Shown here: piece by piece, positions 35,098 through 44,286 of the stretch | How positions within the stretch are numbered: position 1 is the first letter of the stretch | How the letters are laid out: every line of letters begins with the position of its first letter | NCBI RefSeq assembly: GCF_016587415.1 | Contig: NZ_BNJI01000001.1 | Location: 2,209,501-2,273,500 of the forward strand | Source of the DNA: Ktedonobacter sp. SOSP1-85 | Lineage (GTDB): Bacteria > Chloroflexota > Ktedonobacteria > Ktedonobacterales > Ktedonobacteraceae | DNA length: 64,000 nucleotides | Direction: 5' to 3' | Program-made: the position numbers and the translations under genes | The notes under the pieces: generated by a model | Database searches by the model: none | Told to the model about the DNA's origin: nothing | The model's input: the letters and a program-made list of their open reading frames with translations, nothing else

Positions 35098-36015
35098 TTG
35101 AGTGCTCTTACCGCAGCCCAGATCGATGATGCTACCTTTCACGAGGATGTCGCATATATTGAGTCGTTATGGCAACGTACCTCTATTGGCAACCTTGACG
35201 TTCCTCTTATCGATCACGGTCAGGGCACGCCCCTGGTCATGGTTCCCATTCTTGAACACCTGGAGTTCGTCTATGCGCGCCAGGTACGCGCGCTTAGCCA
35301 GCAGAGACGCGTGATCCTCTACCGCCGGCGCGAGACACGCACCACGCAGGCCATCAGCCTGGCCGCTCGTGTTGAGGAGCTTCGGGGCGTCCTCGATGGC
35401 TTACATCTCGACCAGGTGGACCTGCTCGCGCATGGAGATGCCGCTATGGTGCTGCTCGAGTTTGCCGCACGCTACCCCCAACGCTGCCGCTCGCTCACTA
35501 TCATCGCGCAGGGGGCCGACTACCAGATCGCTCCCCATCCCTTCATCTGGCTGCTCCATGAGCTATATGTGCGCCTTCCTGTCGAGTATATACTCCCCGC
35601 CGCGTTTCTGCGCCGTACCGTCATTAACTATATCATGGCTCACGCGCCAGACAACACAACCAGGCCTGCCCTGCCCCGCCATCTCATTGAGGAGCAGTTT
35701 CAAAAAATCGCGCGCTGGCCCTTCGTTTATAAGTACTCAGTTCTGCCTGTCATCCACTATTTTGAGATGCGCCAACGCATCTCAGCACTCACGATGCCTG
35801 TGCTCTTGATCAATCGCGCCGATGACGCGCTCTCCCCCGAATACAAGACGCGCTGGATGGCGAAGCAATTGCCTAACTGTGCCGCGTATCACGTGGTACC
35901 AGGAGCAGAGCGCTTCTTTATGTATTCGCAGGCCGAGGTCGTCACGCCACTCATTGAGGCCTTTCTACAAGGAGAAAAACCACAAAGCCCGCTACCACAA
36001 TCACAGACCCTGTGA
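35098..36015 (+). CDS. Alpha/beta-hydrolase-fold protein lacking the usual catalytic Ser and His
   Basis: 305 residues with the alpha/beta hydrolase outline: IDHGQGTPLVMV, LDGLHLDQVDLLAHG, then LLEFAARYPQR, and a late MPVLLINRADDALSP. The nucleophile elbow that should read G-H-S-x-G reads AHGDAA, so Ser is replaced by Gly, and the late segment that should hold the His reads VPGAERFF. It may therefore be a non-enzymatic or altered member. The TTG at 35098 has GGGAGG 7 bases upstream and is preferred to the ATG at 35071, which has AGGAG too close. It is first in a run with KS-alpha, KS-beta and FAD hydroxylase genes. Confidence 0.82.
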   Translation: MSALTAAQIDDATFHEDVAYIESLWQRTSIGNLDVPLIDHGQGTPLVMVPILEHLEFVYARQVRALSQQRRVILYRRRETRTTQAISLAARVEELRGVLDGLHLDQVDLLAHGDAAMVLLEFAARYPQRCRSLTIIAQGADYQIAPHPFIWLLHELYVRLPVEYILPAAFLRRTVINYIMAHAPDNTTRPALPRHLIEEQFQKIARWPFVYKYSVLPVIHYFEMRQRISALTMPVLLINRADDALSPEYKTRWMAKQLPNCAAYHVVPGAERFFMYSQAEVVTPLIEAFLQGEKPQSPLPQSQTL

Positions 36016-36120
36016 CACTCTCTTGACTATTGTCCCTATAGTGATCCTTCTTCAAGGTTCAAAGCGCTCTTTGCTCAGGCATTTGTGTCTGAGAGAGTCA
36101 GGTTAGAGGGAGAATCTTTT

Positions 36121-37446
36121 ATGGATGACCTACAGCTCTATTCCTCAGCCCCTTCCAGACGCCGGGTCGTCATTACAGGTCTCGGGGTTGTCGCTCCCAA
36201 TGGGATTGGGAAAGACGATTTCTGGCAGGCGTGCGTGACTGGTCAATCGGGTATTCGCCACATCACACGCTTCGATGCCAGCACCCTCCCTGTACGTATC
36301 GCCGGCGAAGTCGCGCATTTTGAGCCGCAACGCCTGGGACTCACCCCTATGGAGATGACACACCTGGATCGCTGCACCCAATTCGCGGTCGCAGCGGCCA
36401 ATCTGGCCTGGCAAGACGCGGGCCTTCCGTCTTCTCTCACACAGGAGGAGCGCGAACACTTCGGTGTCTACGTGGGGAGCGCGATGTCCTATGTAGAAGA
36501 GGGCGAGCGGCTCTGGCTACAACTTACCAAAGACGGTCTCCATGGACTGGCCGACGATTCCATTAGCGCCACGTCCCTGATGACACACGCCTCCGCCATG
36601 AGCGTCGCCGCCCATCATCAGTTGCATGGTCCCAGCACGGTGATCGCGACTGGCTGTTCAGCGGGCGCGGATGCCATCGGCGAAGCCTACTGGCTTATTC
36701 AGGAGGGACAGGTAGAGCGTATGCTGGCCGGGGGGACGGATTCCGCGATCAGCCCCATAGGGTTGGACGTCTTCTGCGTCATGGGTGCCCTCAGCACCAT
36801 CTATAACGATACACCCGAACAGGCCTCGCGCCCCTATGATCATAAACGTGACGGCTTTGTCATGGCCGAAGGCGCCGGCATGCTTCTTTTGGAGGAGCGC
36901 GAGGCCGCCCTTGCGCGCGGTGCACACATCTACGCGGAAATTATCGGCTTTAACACCAATAGCAACGCCTATCATATGACAGCCTTGCCGTCCGATGGCG
37001 CGCCCCTGCACCATCTCCTGGAGCAGGCGATTGAGGATTGCCAACTGCGCTTCTCCGATCTTGGCTACATCAACTCGCATGGTAGCTCGACGCCGCCTAA
37101 TGAGATCGCGGAGACCGCGGCCTATAAGGCACTCTTCGGCGAATATGCCTATAAAATACCCATCAGTGCTACCAAGTCGATGATCGGGCATACCCAGGGA
37201 GCCGCCAGCGCGATTGAGGCCGTCGTGACCGCCATGGTTATCGATCAACAATTGCTGCCCCCAACCCTCAATCAGGAGCATCCCGATCCTTTCTGTGACC
37301 TTGATTATGTTCCCAATGTCGCTCGCGCAAGCGCCGTCAACGTAGCGCTCTCTCATTCTAGTGGCTTCGGCGGAGTCAATAGCGTCCTCGTCTTCGCTCA
37401 ACCTGACTGGCTAAAAGAAACTATGGGTAATGAAAATTATGGCTAA
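36121..37446 (+). CDS. Beta-ketoacyl synthase, KS-alpha / FabF-like
   Basis: Condensing enzyme that lengthens an acyl chain on an acyl carrier protein. Family start RRRVVITGLGVVAPNGIG, nucleophile Cys in VIATGCSAGADAIGEA, first His in YINSHGSSTPPNE and second His in SMIGHTQGAASAIEA: the full Cys-His-His set is there. 441 residues from the ATG at 36121 (MDDLQLYSS), which has AGAGGGAGA upstream; the frame opens at 36085. Its end overlaps the next gene, a ketosynthase without the Cys, by 8 to 17 bases. That order is the minimal type II polyketide synthase pair. Confidence 0.92.
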   Translation: MDDLQLYSSAPSRRRVVITGLGVVAPNGIGKDDFWQACVTGQSGIRHITRFDASTLPVRIAGEVAHFEPQRLGLTPMEMTHLDRCTQFAVAAANLAWQDAGLPSSLTQEEREHFGVYVGSAMSYVEEGERLWLQLTKDGLHGLADDSISATSLMTHASAMSVAAHHQLHGPSTVIATGCSAGADAIGEAYWLIQEGQVERMLAGGTDSAISPIGLDVFCVMGALSTIYNDTPEQASRPYDHKRDGFVMAEGAGMLLLEEREAALARGAHIYAEIIGFNTNSNAYHMTALPSDGAPLHHLLEQAIEDCQLRFSDLGYINSHGSSTPPNEIAETAAYKALFGEYAYKIPISATKSMIGHTQGAASAIEAVVTAMVIDQQLLPPTLNQEHPDPFCDLDYVPNVARASAVNVALSHSSGFGGVNSVLVFAQPDWLKETMGNENYG

Positions 37447-38704
37447 TAATCAGCAACGCCGGGTAGTGGTTACAGGTCTGGGTGTGGTCGCCCCTAATGG
37501 TATTGGAACCGCCAACTTCTGGCAGGCCAGCCGCGATGGTATCTCAGGCATCACGCGCCTGGAGCCACATGAGAGTTACGCACATGCCAACCTGCCTCTC
37601 TGGGTAGCGGGGGCCGTGCGCGACTTCGTGACTGAAGATTATATTGACCGCAAGCTCGCCAATCGCACGGATCGTATGACGCACTTCGCCTTTGCCGCCA
37701 TCCAGGAAGCTATTATGGATGCTGGACTCGACCTGGCGCAGGAGAATCCACGCCGCGTAGGGGCCGTCATCGCCAATGCCATGGGTGGGGTAGACTTTGT
37801 TCTTAAGCAATTACATACGCTCTACACGCGGGGGCCGCGCTTTGTCAGCGCCTATACAGCTATCGCCTGGCTCAATGTGGCCAACGTTGGGCAGGCCGCT
37901 ATTCGCTATAACATCCAGGGCTACTGTAAAACGCCCGTTAACGACGCAGTCAGCGGTCTCAATGCGCTTGGCATGGCAGCCGGAGCCATTCGTCGCAATA
38001 CCGCGGATATGATTATCGCTGGCGGTTGCGAAGCTTTCCTCCATCCCCTACTCCTGCGCGTCCTGGCCCAGCAGGGCGTTTGCACGACGAGCGATGATCC
38101 GAATGCCTATCGGCCCTTCGATCAACGAGCCGCAGGTCTGATTCTGGCCGAAGGTGCGGGCATCTGTATCCTGGAAGAGTATGAGCACGCTCGCCGCCGT
38201 GGCGCAACCATCTATGGCGAACTCGTCGGCTATGGCCAGACCAATGAGGCCCAGGGCTTGCATGCCCCCTCCAGTGATGGCACCCAGTACGCACGCGCCA
38301 TGTGCCAGGCCATGAACCAGGGAAGGCTACAAACCTCCGACCTGGCCTATGTACAGCTCGATGGACGTGCGCATCCCGCTTCGGACCAGGGCGAGGCCGA
38401 GGCTCTCAGACTGGCCTTTGATGCCGAGAGCGAGCGCATCCCGGTCAGCGTTCCCCGCACCAGCATTGGCCATAGCTATGCAGCCGCCGGGGCCATTGAC
38501 GCTCTGACCGCGCTCCTGGCCCTCAAGCATGGAGTGATTCCCCCAACGCTCAACTGTGATGATCCCGATCCACGCTACCACCTGAACCTGGTGCGCAATG
38601 AGGCCCGACCTATCGAGCACAAGGACGCATCTTCGGGGGTGCTGGTCGCAGGCCGCGGCCTGGGCGGCTCCAATGTTGTCCTGGCATTCACACGGGAACC
38701 ATGA
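37439..38704 (+). CDS. Ketosynthase-like protein without active Cys (KS-beta / chain-length factor type)
   Basis: About 421 residues, clearly homologous to the upstream gene (RRVVVTGLGVVAPNGIG, late SIGHSYAAAGAIDALTAL, GLGGSNVVLAF). The nucleophile region reads PVNDAVSGLNALG where Cys is expected, so Ala takes its place, and the first catalytic His region reads VQLDGRAHPASDQ. Loss of Cys with the fold kept is what defines chain-length factors of aromatic polyketide synthases. Start: ATG at 37439 overlaps the upstream stop as ATGGCTAA; ATG at 37430 is possible. It overlaps the FAD hydroxylase gene by ATGA. No acyl carrier protein gene follows. Confidence 0.88.
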   Translation: MANNQQRRVVVTGLGVVAPNGIGTANFWQASRDGISGITRLEPHESYAHANLPLWVAGAVRDFVTEDYIDRKLANRTDRMTHFAFAAIQEAIMDAGLDLAQENPRRVGAVIANAMGGVDFVLKQLHTLYTRGPRFVSAYTAIAWLNVANVGQAAIRYNIQGYCKTPVNDAVSGLNALGMAAGAIRRNTADMIIAGGCEAFLHPLLLRVLAQQGVCTTSDDPNAYRPFDQRAAGLILAEGAGICILEEYEHARRRGATIYGELVGYGQTNEAQGLHAPSSDGTQYARAMCQAMNQGRLQTSDLAYVQLDGRAHPASDQGEAEALRLAFDAESERIPVSVPRTSIGHSYAAAGAIDALTALLALKHGVIPPTLNCDDPDPRYHLNLVRNEARPIEHKDASSGVLVAGRGLGGSNVVLAFTREP

Positions 38705-40464
38705 TGCAAGAGGAACCACACCTGGAGGAAGAGAGCGCCGAGGATGATCCAGGAGATCATCCTCGGCACACACCCATTTCAGGCAAGCTACCAGCCTATA
38801 GCTCGGTCATCATTGTGGGGGCCGGTCCAACCGGGCTGGCGGCCGCCAATCTCCTGGGCCTGCTCGGCGTCTCGACACTGCTCATAGAGCGCAACGAGGG
38901 GCTCTGCACATTTCCACGCGCCATTTCGATTGATGACGAGGGGTTGCGCTTCTGCCAGGCCATAGGACTACGCGATGCACTTCTGCCCTCTATGCGCCTG
39001 GGGACAGAGGCACACTATCTCTCAGGACCTCATCTCCTCGCGCGCGTGGCCCCCACCCAGCAGCGCAATGGCTTCCCCTTGATCTCAACCTTTCACCAGC
39101 CAACCTTCGAGCAGGCCCTGCTCCAGGGGCTTGCACGCTTCCCACATGTGCATGTCTGCTTCCAACATGAACTGCTCAACTTCAGGCAGAGCGAGAACGA
39201 GGTCTTGCTCACCCTACGCACACCAGGCGAGCAACAGATCCAGGTGCGGTGCGCCTTCTTACTGGCCTGTGATGGAGGGCGTAGCCCCGTACGCCATGCC
39301 CTCGCACTCAGCATGCACGCCCCCTCCTTAAGCCAGGCACTTCTCCCCCTGGCAGCGAGACTGAGGAAACCCGTACAGGCGAGGCAGACCCCCCAGCGCT
39401 GGCTGGTCGTGGATTGTGTCGAGGACGATGATCCCACGAACGCCATTATTTTCTTCTGCAACCCCACGCGGCCCGCGGTGACGGTACCCGCGCCCGCTCA
39501 GGGCCGCCGCTGGGAGTTTATGCTGCACCCGCAGGAACAGAGCGAGGATATGCTACGCGAGGAGCGCATCCAGTCGCTTATTAGGCAATCGCGGCTAGCC
39601 CAGCGACACTGGTCCGCAGGGAAGCCAGCACAGATCTCTCGCAAAGCGGTCTACACCTTCTATGCGACCATGACCTCACGCCTCGCTCATCATCGCGTCT
39701 TCCTGCTCGGCGATGCCGCGCACCTGATGCCGCCCTTTGGTGGACAAGGCATGAATAGCGGCCTGCGCGATGTGCATAATCTCTGCTGGAAGGTCGCGCT
39801 CGTTCTCCAGCGGCGCGCGGGCCAGTCGATCCTCGCCAGCTACCAGGGCGAGCGTGTGCCACACATCCGTGAGATGATTCTCTTCTCCTCCACCCTGGGT
39901 AGAATCATCATGCCCACCAACCGCGTGGTCGCACTACTGCGCGATCTCCTCCTGCGAGGAGTCATAGCACGCATCCCGGCATTTACGGAGAGTCTACGCG
40001 AGATGCGCGTCAAGCCGCAGCCCCGCTATAGCCATGGGCTCATCCTGCCCACGCGCTTGCCAGGTTTTCGTCACCTGCCCGGCTCCTACCTGCCCCAACC
40101 TCAGATGCTCACCTGCGCGCATCAGCCCCTGGCCCTGGATGACCTGCTTGGCCCGGGTTTTAGCCTCATCCGGCTCGCCCCCGAGGAGGGCCTGGTGGAG
40201 GACCCCTTGCAGCACCCCGCCTGGTCACACCTTAAGCCTCGCTATATTACGCTCATTCCACGCTTGCGCCACGTCCCCTCGGAGCGGCACATTCCACCTC
40301 ACCTCACACCAGCTTATGATCTTGATGGCTCCTTGCAGGCCCTTTTTCAGGGACAACACGATCTTTACCTGCTGGTGCGCCCCGACCGCTACATCCTCGG
40401 GGTTTTCCGCACCGACGAAGCAACCGCGTTCGCGCAACGCCTGCTACGTCTGCTGGACCTATAG
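38701..40464 (+). CDS. FAD-dependent aromatic hydroxylase (PHBH/PheA-TfdB type)
   Basis: 587 residues. NAD(P)H-dependent flavin monooxygenase that puts a hydroxyl on an aromatic or polyketide ring. FAD motifs: VIIVGAGPTGLAAANLLG, the DG motif LLACDGGRSPVRHAL, and FLLGDAAHLMPPFGGQGMN. After about residue 440 a thioredoxin-like C-terminal domain (GPGFSLIRL, LYLLVRPDRYILGVF) is present, as in aklavinone hydroxylases and phenol hydroxylases. It starts by ATGA overlap with the KS-beta gene, so it is translated with it. In this setting it may tailor the product of the two ketosynthases. The stop is 2 bases before a family C repeat. Confidence 0.9.
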   Translation: MMQEEPHLEEESAEDDPGDHPRHTPISGKLPAYSSVIIVGAGPTGLAAANLLGLLGVSTLLIERNEGLCTFPRAISIDDEGLRFCQAIGLRDALLPSMRLGTEAHYLSGPHLLARVAPTQQRNGFPLISTFHQPTFEQALLQGLARFPHVHVCFQHELLNFRQSENEVLLTLRTPGEQQIQVRCAFLLACDGGRSPVRHALALSMHAPSLSQALLPLAARLRKPVQARQTPQRWLVVDCVEDDDPTNAIIFFCNPTRPAVTVPAPAQGRRWEFMLHPQEQSEDMLREERIQSLIRQSRLAQRHWSAGKPAQISRKAVYTFYATMTSRLAHHRVFLLGDAAHLMPPFGGQGMNSGLRDVHNLCWKVALVLQRRAGQSILASYQGERVPHIREMILFSSTLGRIIMPTNRVVALLRDLLLRGVIARIPAFTESLREMRVKPQPRYSHGLILPTRLPGFRHLPGSYLPQPQMLTCAHQPLALDDLLGPGFSLIRLAPEEGLVEDPLQHPAWSHLKPRYITLIPRLRHVPSERHIPPHLTPAYDLDGSLQALFQGQHDLYLLVRPDRYILGVFRTDEATAFAQRLLRLLDL

Positions 40465-40465
40465 T

Positions 40466-40564
40466 TGTAGGGTCTATGCAGGCATGGACTCGCCCGGCCC
40501 GCAGGCCGACACCCGAACGCTGGGGGTCGCTGCGCTCGGAGGCCGAGCAAGCTCTGCCCCTACA
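40466..40564. repeat. Dispersed palindromic repeat, family C copy 2 (diverged)
   Basis: Starts TGTAGGGTCTATGCAGGCAT and contains GACTCGCCCGGCCCGCAGGC as in copy 3 at 62474; the right arm is mostly replaced but ends GCCCCTACA. The right edge provides the TAG stop (40560-40562) of the kinase gene on the - strand. Confidence 0.72.
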
Positions 40565-42067
40565 GGGGCTCTTGCAGCATATGGTACAGCTTCTGCTGGC
40601 GTGCCAGCCCTTGCTGATAGATACGGCCCAGCTTCGCGTTTGATGTCTTGCTCTCCCCGAGGTTGGGTTTGACCTTTGTGATATCCTCGATCAGGCCCAA
40701 CGCCTCAAGCGCCAGCAGGGCTGCACCACGCGAGGAGGCTTCGGAGTCACGTGAGGGATAGATCGGCGCACCAAGTGTGTCGGCTAGAATCTGCTGCATC
40801 AATGGCATACCCAGGACCGCTCCGCCATTGCAGATCACCTGCGGCACATGCTGCTCCTCAAGCGGGAGCACGCGATGCAGCTCATCATAGACCTGCTTTA
40901 ACTGATAGGCCAGGGATTCGATACCTGCGCGCAGTAACATACCTGGCGTCGTATGTAGCGAGAGGCCCGCAATCGTCATGCGGCGCGAACCTTGCCAGCC
41001 CAGGCTGCGCTCGCCCGAAATAAAGGGCAGGATCGTCAGGCCGTGCCCATCTGGCTCAACGGCTTGCGCAAGCTGTTCCGCTTGCTTGAGATCCTCCAGG
41101 CCCAGCGTGTCTCGTAACCAGGCGAGTACGTTCCCGCCCTGGCTCAAGGCCCCCCAACAACGGCCCGCTTACCATCGACCAGGTAGAGCCACAGACCCAT
41201 GGAGGGAACGACCTGCTCCGGCTCCACGATGGCGCGAATCGCGCTGGAGGTACCCATCGTCAAGGCCCAACATCCCAGCGTTGTCGCGCCTGAGCCGACA
41301 TTCGCCACCGCGCCATCGCCCAGGGCGGGGAACCAGGTCACCTTTTGTAGCTGCGGCCAGCGCTGCTGATATGCGCCCGTCAGCCCTGTAATCCCATCCT
41401 TATAGTCGCCAAGCTGTGGCAACTGCCCATCTTTGATCCCTAAATATTGCACCAGTTCGCCATCCCAGGCCCGCTCACGAATGTTGAGCATCCCCGTGCC
41501 CGAGGCCATCGAGAGGCTACACACCGATTTGTCCAGGAACATGCGATGCAGGTACTCACCATAGGAGATCCACTGCGCTACCCTGCCGTACACTTCTTTC
41601 TGCTCCCGTGCCAGCCAGGTTAACTTCGCTGGCCAGTAGCTGGCATGAAAACGGGTGCCAACGCGCTGGTGTACCTTCTGCTCGTCCAGGTGCTCGCCCA
41701 GTGTTTGCACCATCGAGGCCGGGCGCGTATCCTCCCAGGTGATTACCGGTGTGAGCGCTTTATTCTGGACATCTACGCCGACCAGGCTATGCCAGAAGGT
41801 GTCCAGAGCCACGGCCTTGACCTCGCTGGCCCGCGTCCCCATCTGATGCAACACCTCGTCAATGGTAGCAGCAACGATCTCCGTCAATATATCCGCATCG
41901 AGACTGGCCTCGCCGTCATGGCTGGTCGTCAATTGATACTTTTTTTGTGATCCAATGCCTGTGACTCCCTGTCCCCTGGCGTCGAAGAGCAGAGCGCGTG
42001 TCGAAGAGGTACCGACATCAAGCGCCAGGACATATGGGGCAATATATGCTTGCTGGTTCTCAATCAT
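40560..42067 (-). pseudogene. gntK: FGGY-family carbohydrate kinase (gluconokinase-like), frame broken near 41151
   Basis: Phosphorylates a sugar or sugar acid, probably gluconate. The first frame (42067 down to 41144) has LALDVGTSSTRALLFDARG and the domain I pattern of FGGY kinases, ends GKRAVVGGP and stops. The second frame resumes LSQGGNVLAWL, then ILPFISGERSLGW and the ATP-site VICNGGAVLGMPLMQQI. Adding one G to the run of six G (- strand) gives VGGALSQGGN, the family norm, so one base is missing. Restored length is about 502 residues, normal. AGAGGTGA precedes the ATG. Xylulose or glycerol as substrate cannot be excluded. The stop comes from a family C repeat. Confidence 0.85.
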
Positions 42068-42088
42068 GGTCTTTCACCTCTCGGGGTA

Positions 42089-42166
42089 ATGAATAGTGTA
42101 GAGGAAGCTGTCCGGCGCTGCTGGCGTACGCCAGCAGCGCCGGACAGCTTCCTCTACACTATTCAT
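42089..42166. terminator. Perfect 78-bp palindrome after ung
   Basis: All bases from 42089 to 42166 pair around 42127/42128. It lies 4 bases beyond the ung stop and about 20 bases upstream of the FGGY kinase start, both on the - strand, so it is both an end signal and a leader element. Confidence 0.72.
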
Positions 42167-42170
42167 ATTA

Positions 42171-42848
42171 CTACAAATTAGGCAACTGCCAGTTGATCTC
42201 TGGCTTGCCCGCTTCGCGCAGGGCGGAGTTGATGGCGGAGAAGGGGCGGCTGCCAAAGAAACCGTTGCGCGCTGAGAGCGGCGAGGGATGAGCCGACTCA
42301 ATGATGCGATGTTTAGTGGTGTCGATGAGGGCCTTCTTCTTCTGGGCGTAACCACCCCAGAGTACAAAGACAACCTGGTCATCCTTGGCATTGACGCGCC
42401 GGATAATCTCGTCCGTAAACTTCTCCCAACCGTGATTTTTATGCGAATTGGGTTCGTGGGCACGCACCGTCAGTACGGCATTGAGCATCAGGATACCCTG
42501 CTCCGCCCAGGGAACCAGGTAGCCATTGTTCGGAATTTGAAAACCGACATCATTGCGCAATTCTTTGAACATGTTGACCAGCGAGGGTGGGGGCTTAATG
42601 CCTGGACGCACCGAGAAGCAGAGGCCGTGCGCCTGGTTGTTGTCGTGATAGGGGTCCTGTCCCAGCAAGAGTACATTGACTTTGTCGTAGGGGGTCAAAC
42701 GCAGGGCCGAGAAGAGATCTTCTTCTGGAGGAAAGACTTCATAATGCGCCCGCTCGTTATCCACGAACGCCTCTAATTTCTTGAAATAGTCCTTCGCCAG
42801 TTCACCATTGAGCACTTCATGCCAGCTCTCAGGAATATTAATGAGCAT
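42171..42848 (-). CDS. ung: Uracil-DNA glycosylase (family 1)
   Basis: Removes uracil from DNA, the first step of base-excision repair. Motif A is GQDPYHDNNQAHGLCFSV with the water-activating Asp, and motif B is HPSPLSARNGFFGSRPFS; both are complete. 225 residues is the usual length. The ATG at 42848 has GAGGAT about 14 bases upstream, a weak site. It is transcribed with nothing visible; a second base-excision repair gene, nth, lies at 62571. The long palindrome at 42089 follows its stop codon. Confidence 0.96.
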   Translation of the reverse strand: MLINIPESWHEVLNGELAKDYFKKLEAFVDNERAHYEVFPPEEDLFSALRLTPYDKVNVLLLGQDPYHDNNQAHGLCFSVRPGIKPPPSLVNMFKELRNDVGFQIPNNGYLVPWAEQGILMLNAVLTVRAHEPNSHKNHGWEKFTDEIIRRVNAKDDQVVFVLWGGYAQKKKALIDTTKHRIIESAHPSPLSARNGFFGSRPFSAINSALREAGKPEINWQLPNL

Positions 42849-42990
42849 AATGACGCTACAACATCCTCTCTTGTAATATGTCGCGATGAGTATTGGTAAT
42901 ACCCTCTACTCTACTCTTCTTTATGCTCTCTTGAATAGCGGTTACCCCCAGACGTACTAGTTAATGGCCTCTCGCGCCTGCGGCGCTCGC

Positions 42991-43059
42991 CAGGGATAAG
43001 AAGTGTTGTGGCGGGAGGCTGCCAGCGGCAGCCTCCCGCCACAACACTTCTTATCCCTG
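42991..43059. terminator. Perfect 33-bp hairpin with T-run after the aldo/keto reductase gene
   Basis: Arms 42991-43023 and 43027-43059 with loop AGC, followed on the + strand by TTTTT. GCGCCTGCGGCGCTCGCCAG precedes it, as at 8431 and 25504. It lies 26 bases past the reductase stop on the - strand. Confidence 0.68.
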
Positions 43060-43084
43060 TTTTTGGGTGTGCGGCACACCCAGA

Positions 43085-44053
43085 TTAGGCCTGGACCGGG
43101 TGTTTCTGCATGAATTGCTCAATCTGATCTAGCTCTAACTCGCTGAGGCGCAGTTCGGCGGCAGGCAACAGATCCTCGATCTGGTTTGGATGCCTGGCGC
43201 CAACGATCGCACCGGTTACTGCTGGATTGCTCAAGACCCAGGCAATGGCGACGACGCCCGCCCCCACGTTATGTGGAAAACCAATATCTTCGGTGAGCAT
43301 CTTCGCCAACTCCAGGTTGCGCTCAAGGCGGGGAGACTGGAAATCAGGATCATTCTTACGCCAGTCGTCATCGGGCATCTGCGCGACACGCTCTTTCGTC
43401 ATGCGGCCCGAGAGCAGGCCTGAACGCATGGGTGAGTAGGCGATAACGCCGATATCTTCGCGCTCGCAATAGGGTAGGAGATCTCTCTCAGCATCGCGAT
43501 TGAGCAACGAGTATGGGGGCTGTAATGTCTCTACGGGTCCATATTTCTTACAGCGCTCCATCTGCTCAACGTTAAAGTTCGAGACGCCAATGGCACGCAC
43601 CTTGCCCTGCTCCTTGAGCTTTACTAGCGTGCTCCAACCCTCTTCAATATCCTCCTCCGGCTGTGGCCAGTGGATCTGATAGAGGTCGATGACATCCACA
43701 TCCAGGCGTCTCAGGCTATCCTCTACCTCGCGCTGGATCGAGGCCGCCTTTAAGCTGGGTACAATTTCGCGCCGCTCATTCCAGGTGCGCTCACACTTGG
43801 TAAAGATATAAGGCTTCTCACCTCGCCCCTGAAGGGCTTTGCCAACGATCTCCTCGGCATGTCCCAGGCCATAGACGGCCGCCGTATCGATCCAGTTGAC
43901 CCCCAGGTCAATGGCGCGGTGGATGGTCGCAATTGACTCATTATCATCCTGCGAACCCCAGCCAAATTGCCAGTTGCCGCCGCCAATAGCCCAGGCACCC
44001 AGGCCAATGGGAGTGATCTCCATGCCAGTCTTTCCAAACGGTCGCGTATGCAT
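43085..44053 (-). CDS. Aldo/keto reductase
   Basis: NADPH-dependent reductase of aldehydes and ketones, TIM-barrel fold. Catalytic set: Asp and Tyr in WIDTAAVYGLGHAEE, Lys in YIFTKCERTW, and His in YQIHWPQPEED. A C-terminal cofactor site is visible in AIVGARHPNQIED. 322 residues from the ATG at 44053 (MHTRPFGKTGMEI), the standard family start; the frame remains open to 44161 but that extension is Lys/Arg-rich and unlikely. Substrate unknown. The closest style is the YghZ/AKR11-like general stress group. Confidence 0.92.
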   Translation of the reverse strand: MHTRPFGKTGMEITPIGLGAWAIGGGNWQFGWGSQDDNESIATIHRAIDLGVNWIDTAAVYGLGHAEEIVGKALQGRGEKPYIFTKCERTWNERREIVPSLKAASIQREVEDSLRRLDVDVIDLYQIHWPQPEEDIEEGWSTLVKLKEQGKVRAIGVSNFNVEQMERCKKYGPVETLQPPYSLLNRDAERDLLPYCEREDIGVIAYSPMRSGLLSGRMTKERVAQMPDDDWRKNDPDFQSPRLERNLELAKMLTEDIGFPHNVGAGVVAIAWVLSNPAVTGAIVGARHPNQIEDLLPAAELRLSELELDQIEQFMQKHPVQA

Positions 44054-44220
44054 GCGTTCTCTAACCTTCTTTCTAAGCACTCTCATACCATACTGTTTTC
44101 TACACGGGGTGCTCTTCTTCCATGTTACAGATATGGGCCTATATGTCTTAACGAACGCCATATATACGTTGTTTCTGCCGCCTGCAGCAGCAAGAGGGAA
44201 AAGGAATTGGGGACTGGCTT

Positions 44221-44280
44221 CTTATTCCGCTCACCAACGCTGCTTCGCAGCTAGCCTTTCGGCTCAGGTGAGCGGAGAGG
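44221..44280. repeat. Short palindromic repeat related to family A
   Basis: Ends CTTATTCCGCTCACC and GGTGAGCGGAGAG are complementary in their inner 9 to 10 bases, and the interior AACG...GCTAGC...GGCTCAGG follows the order of family A in reverse orientation, although the end sequence differs. Confidence 0.5.
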
Positions 44281-44286
44281 AAGCCT

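Noticed and set aside
34389..40464. Reading the ketosynthase pair as ordinary fatty acid FabF duplicates
   Set aside because: The second copy lacks the nucleophile Cys and a FAD hydroxylase overlaps it, which fits a polyketide pair better; phylogeny is needed to be sure.
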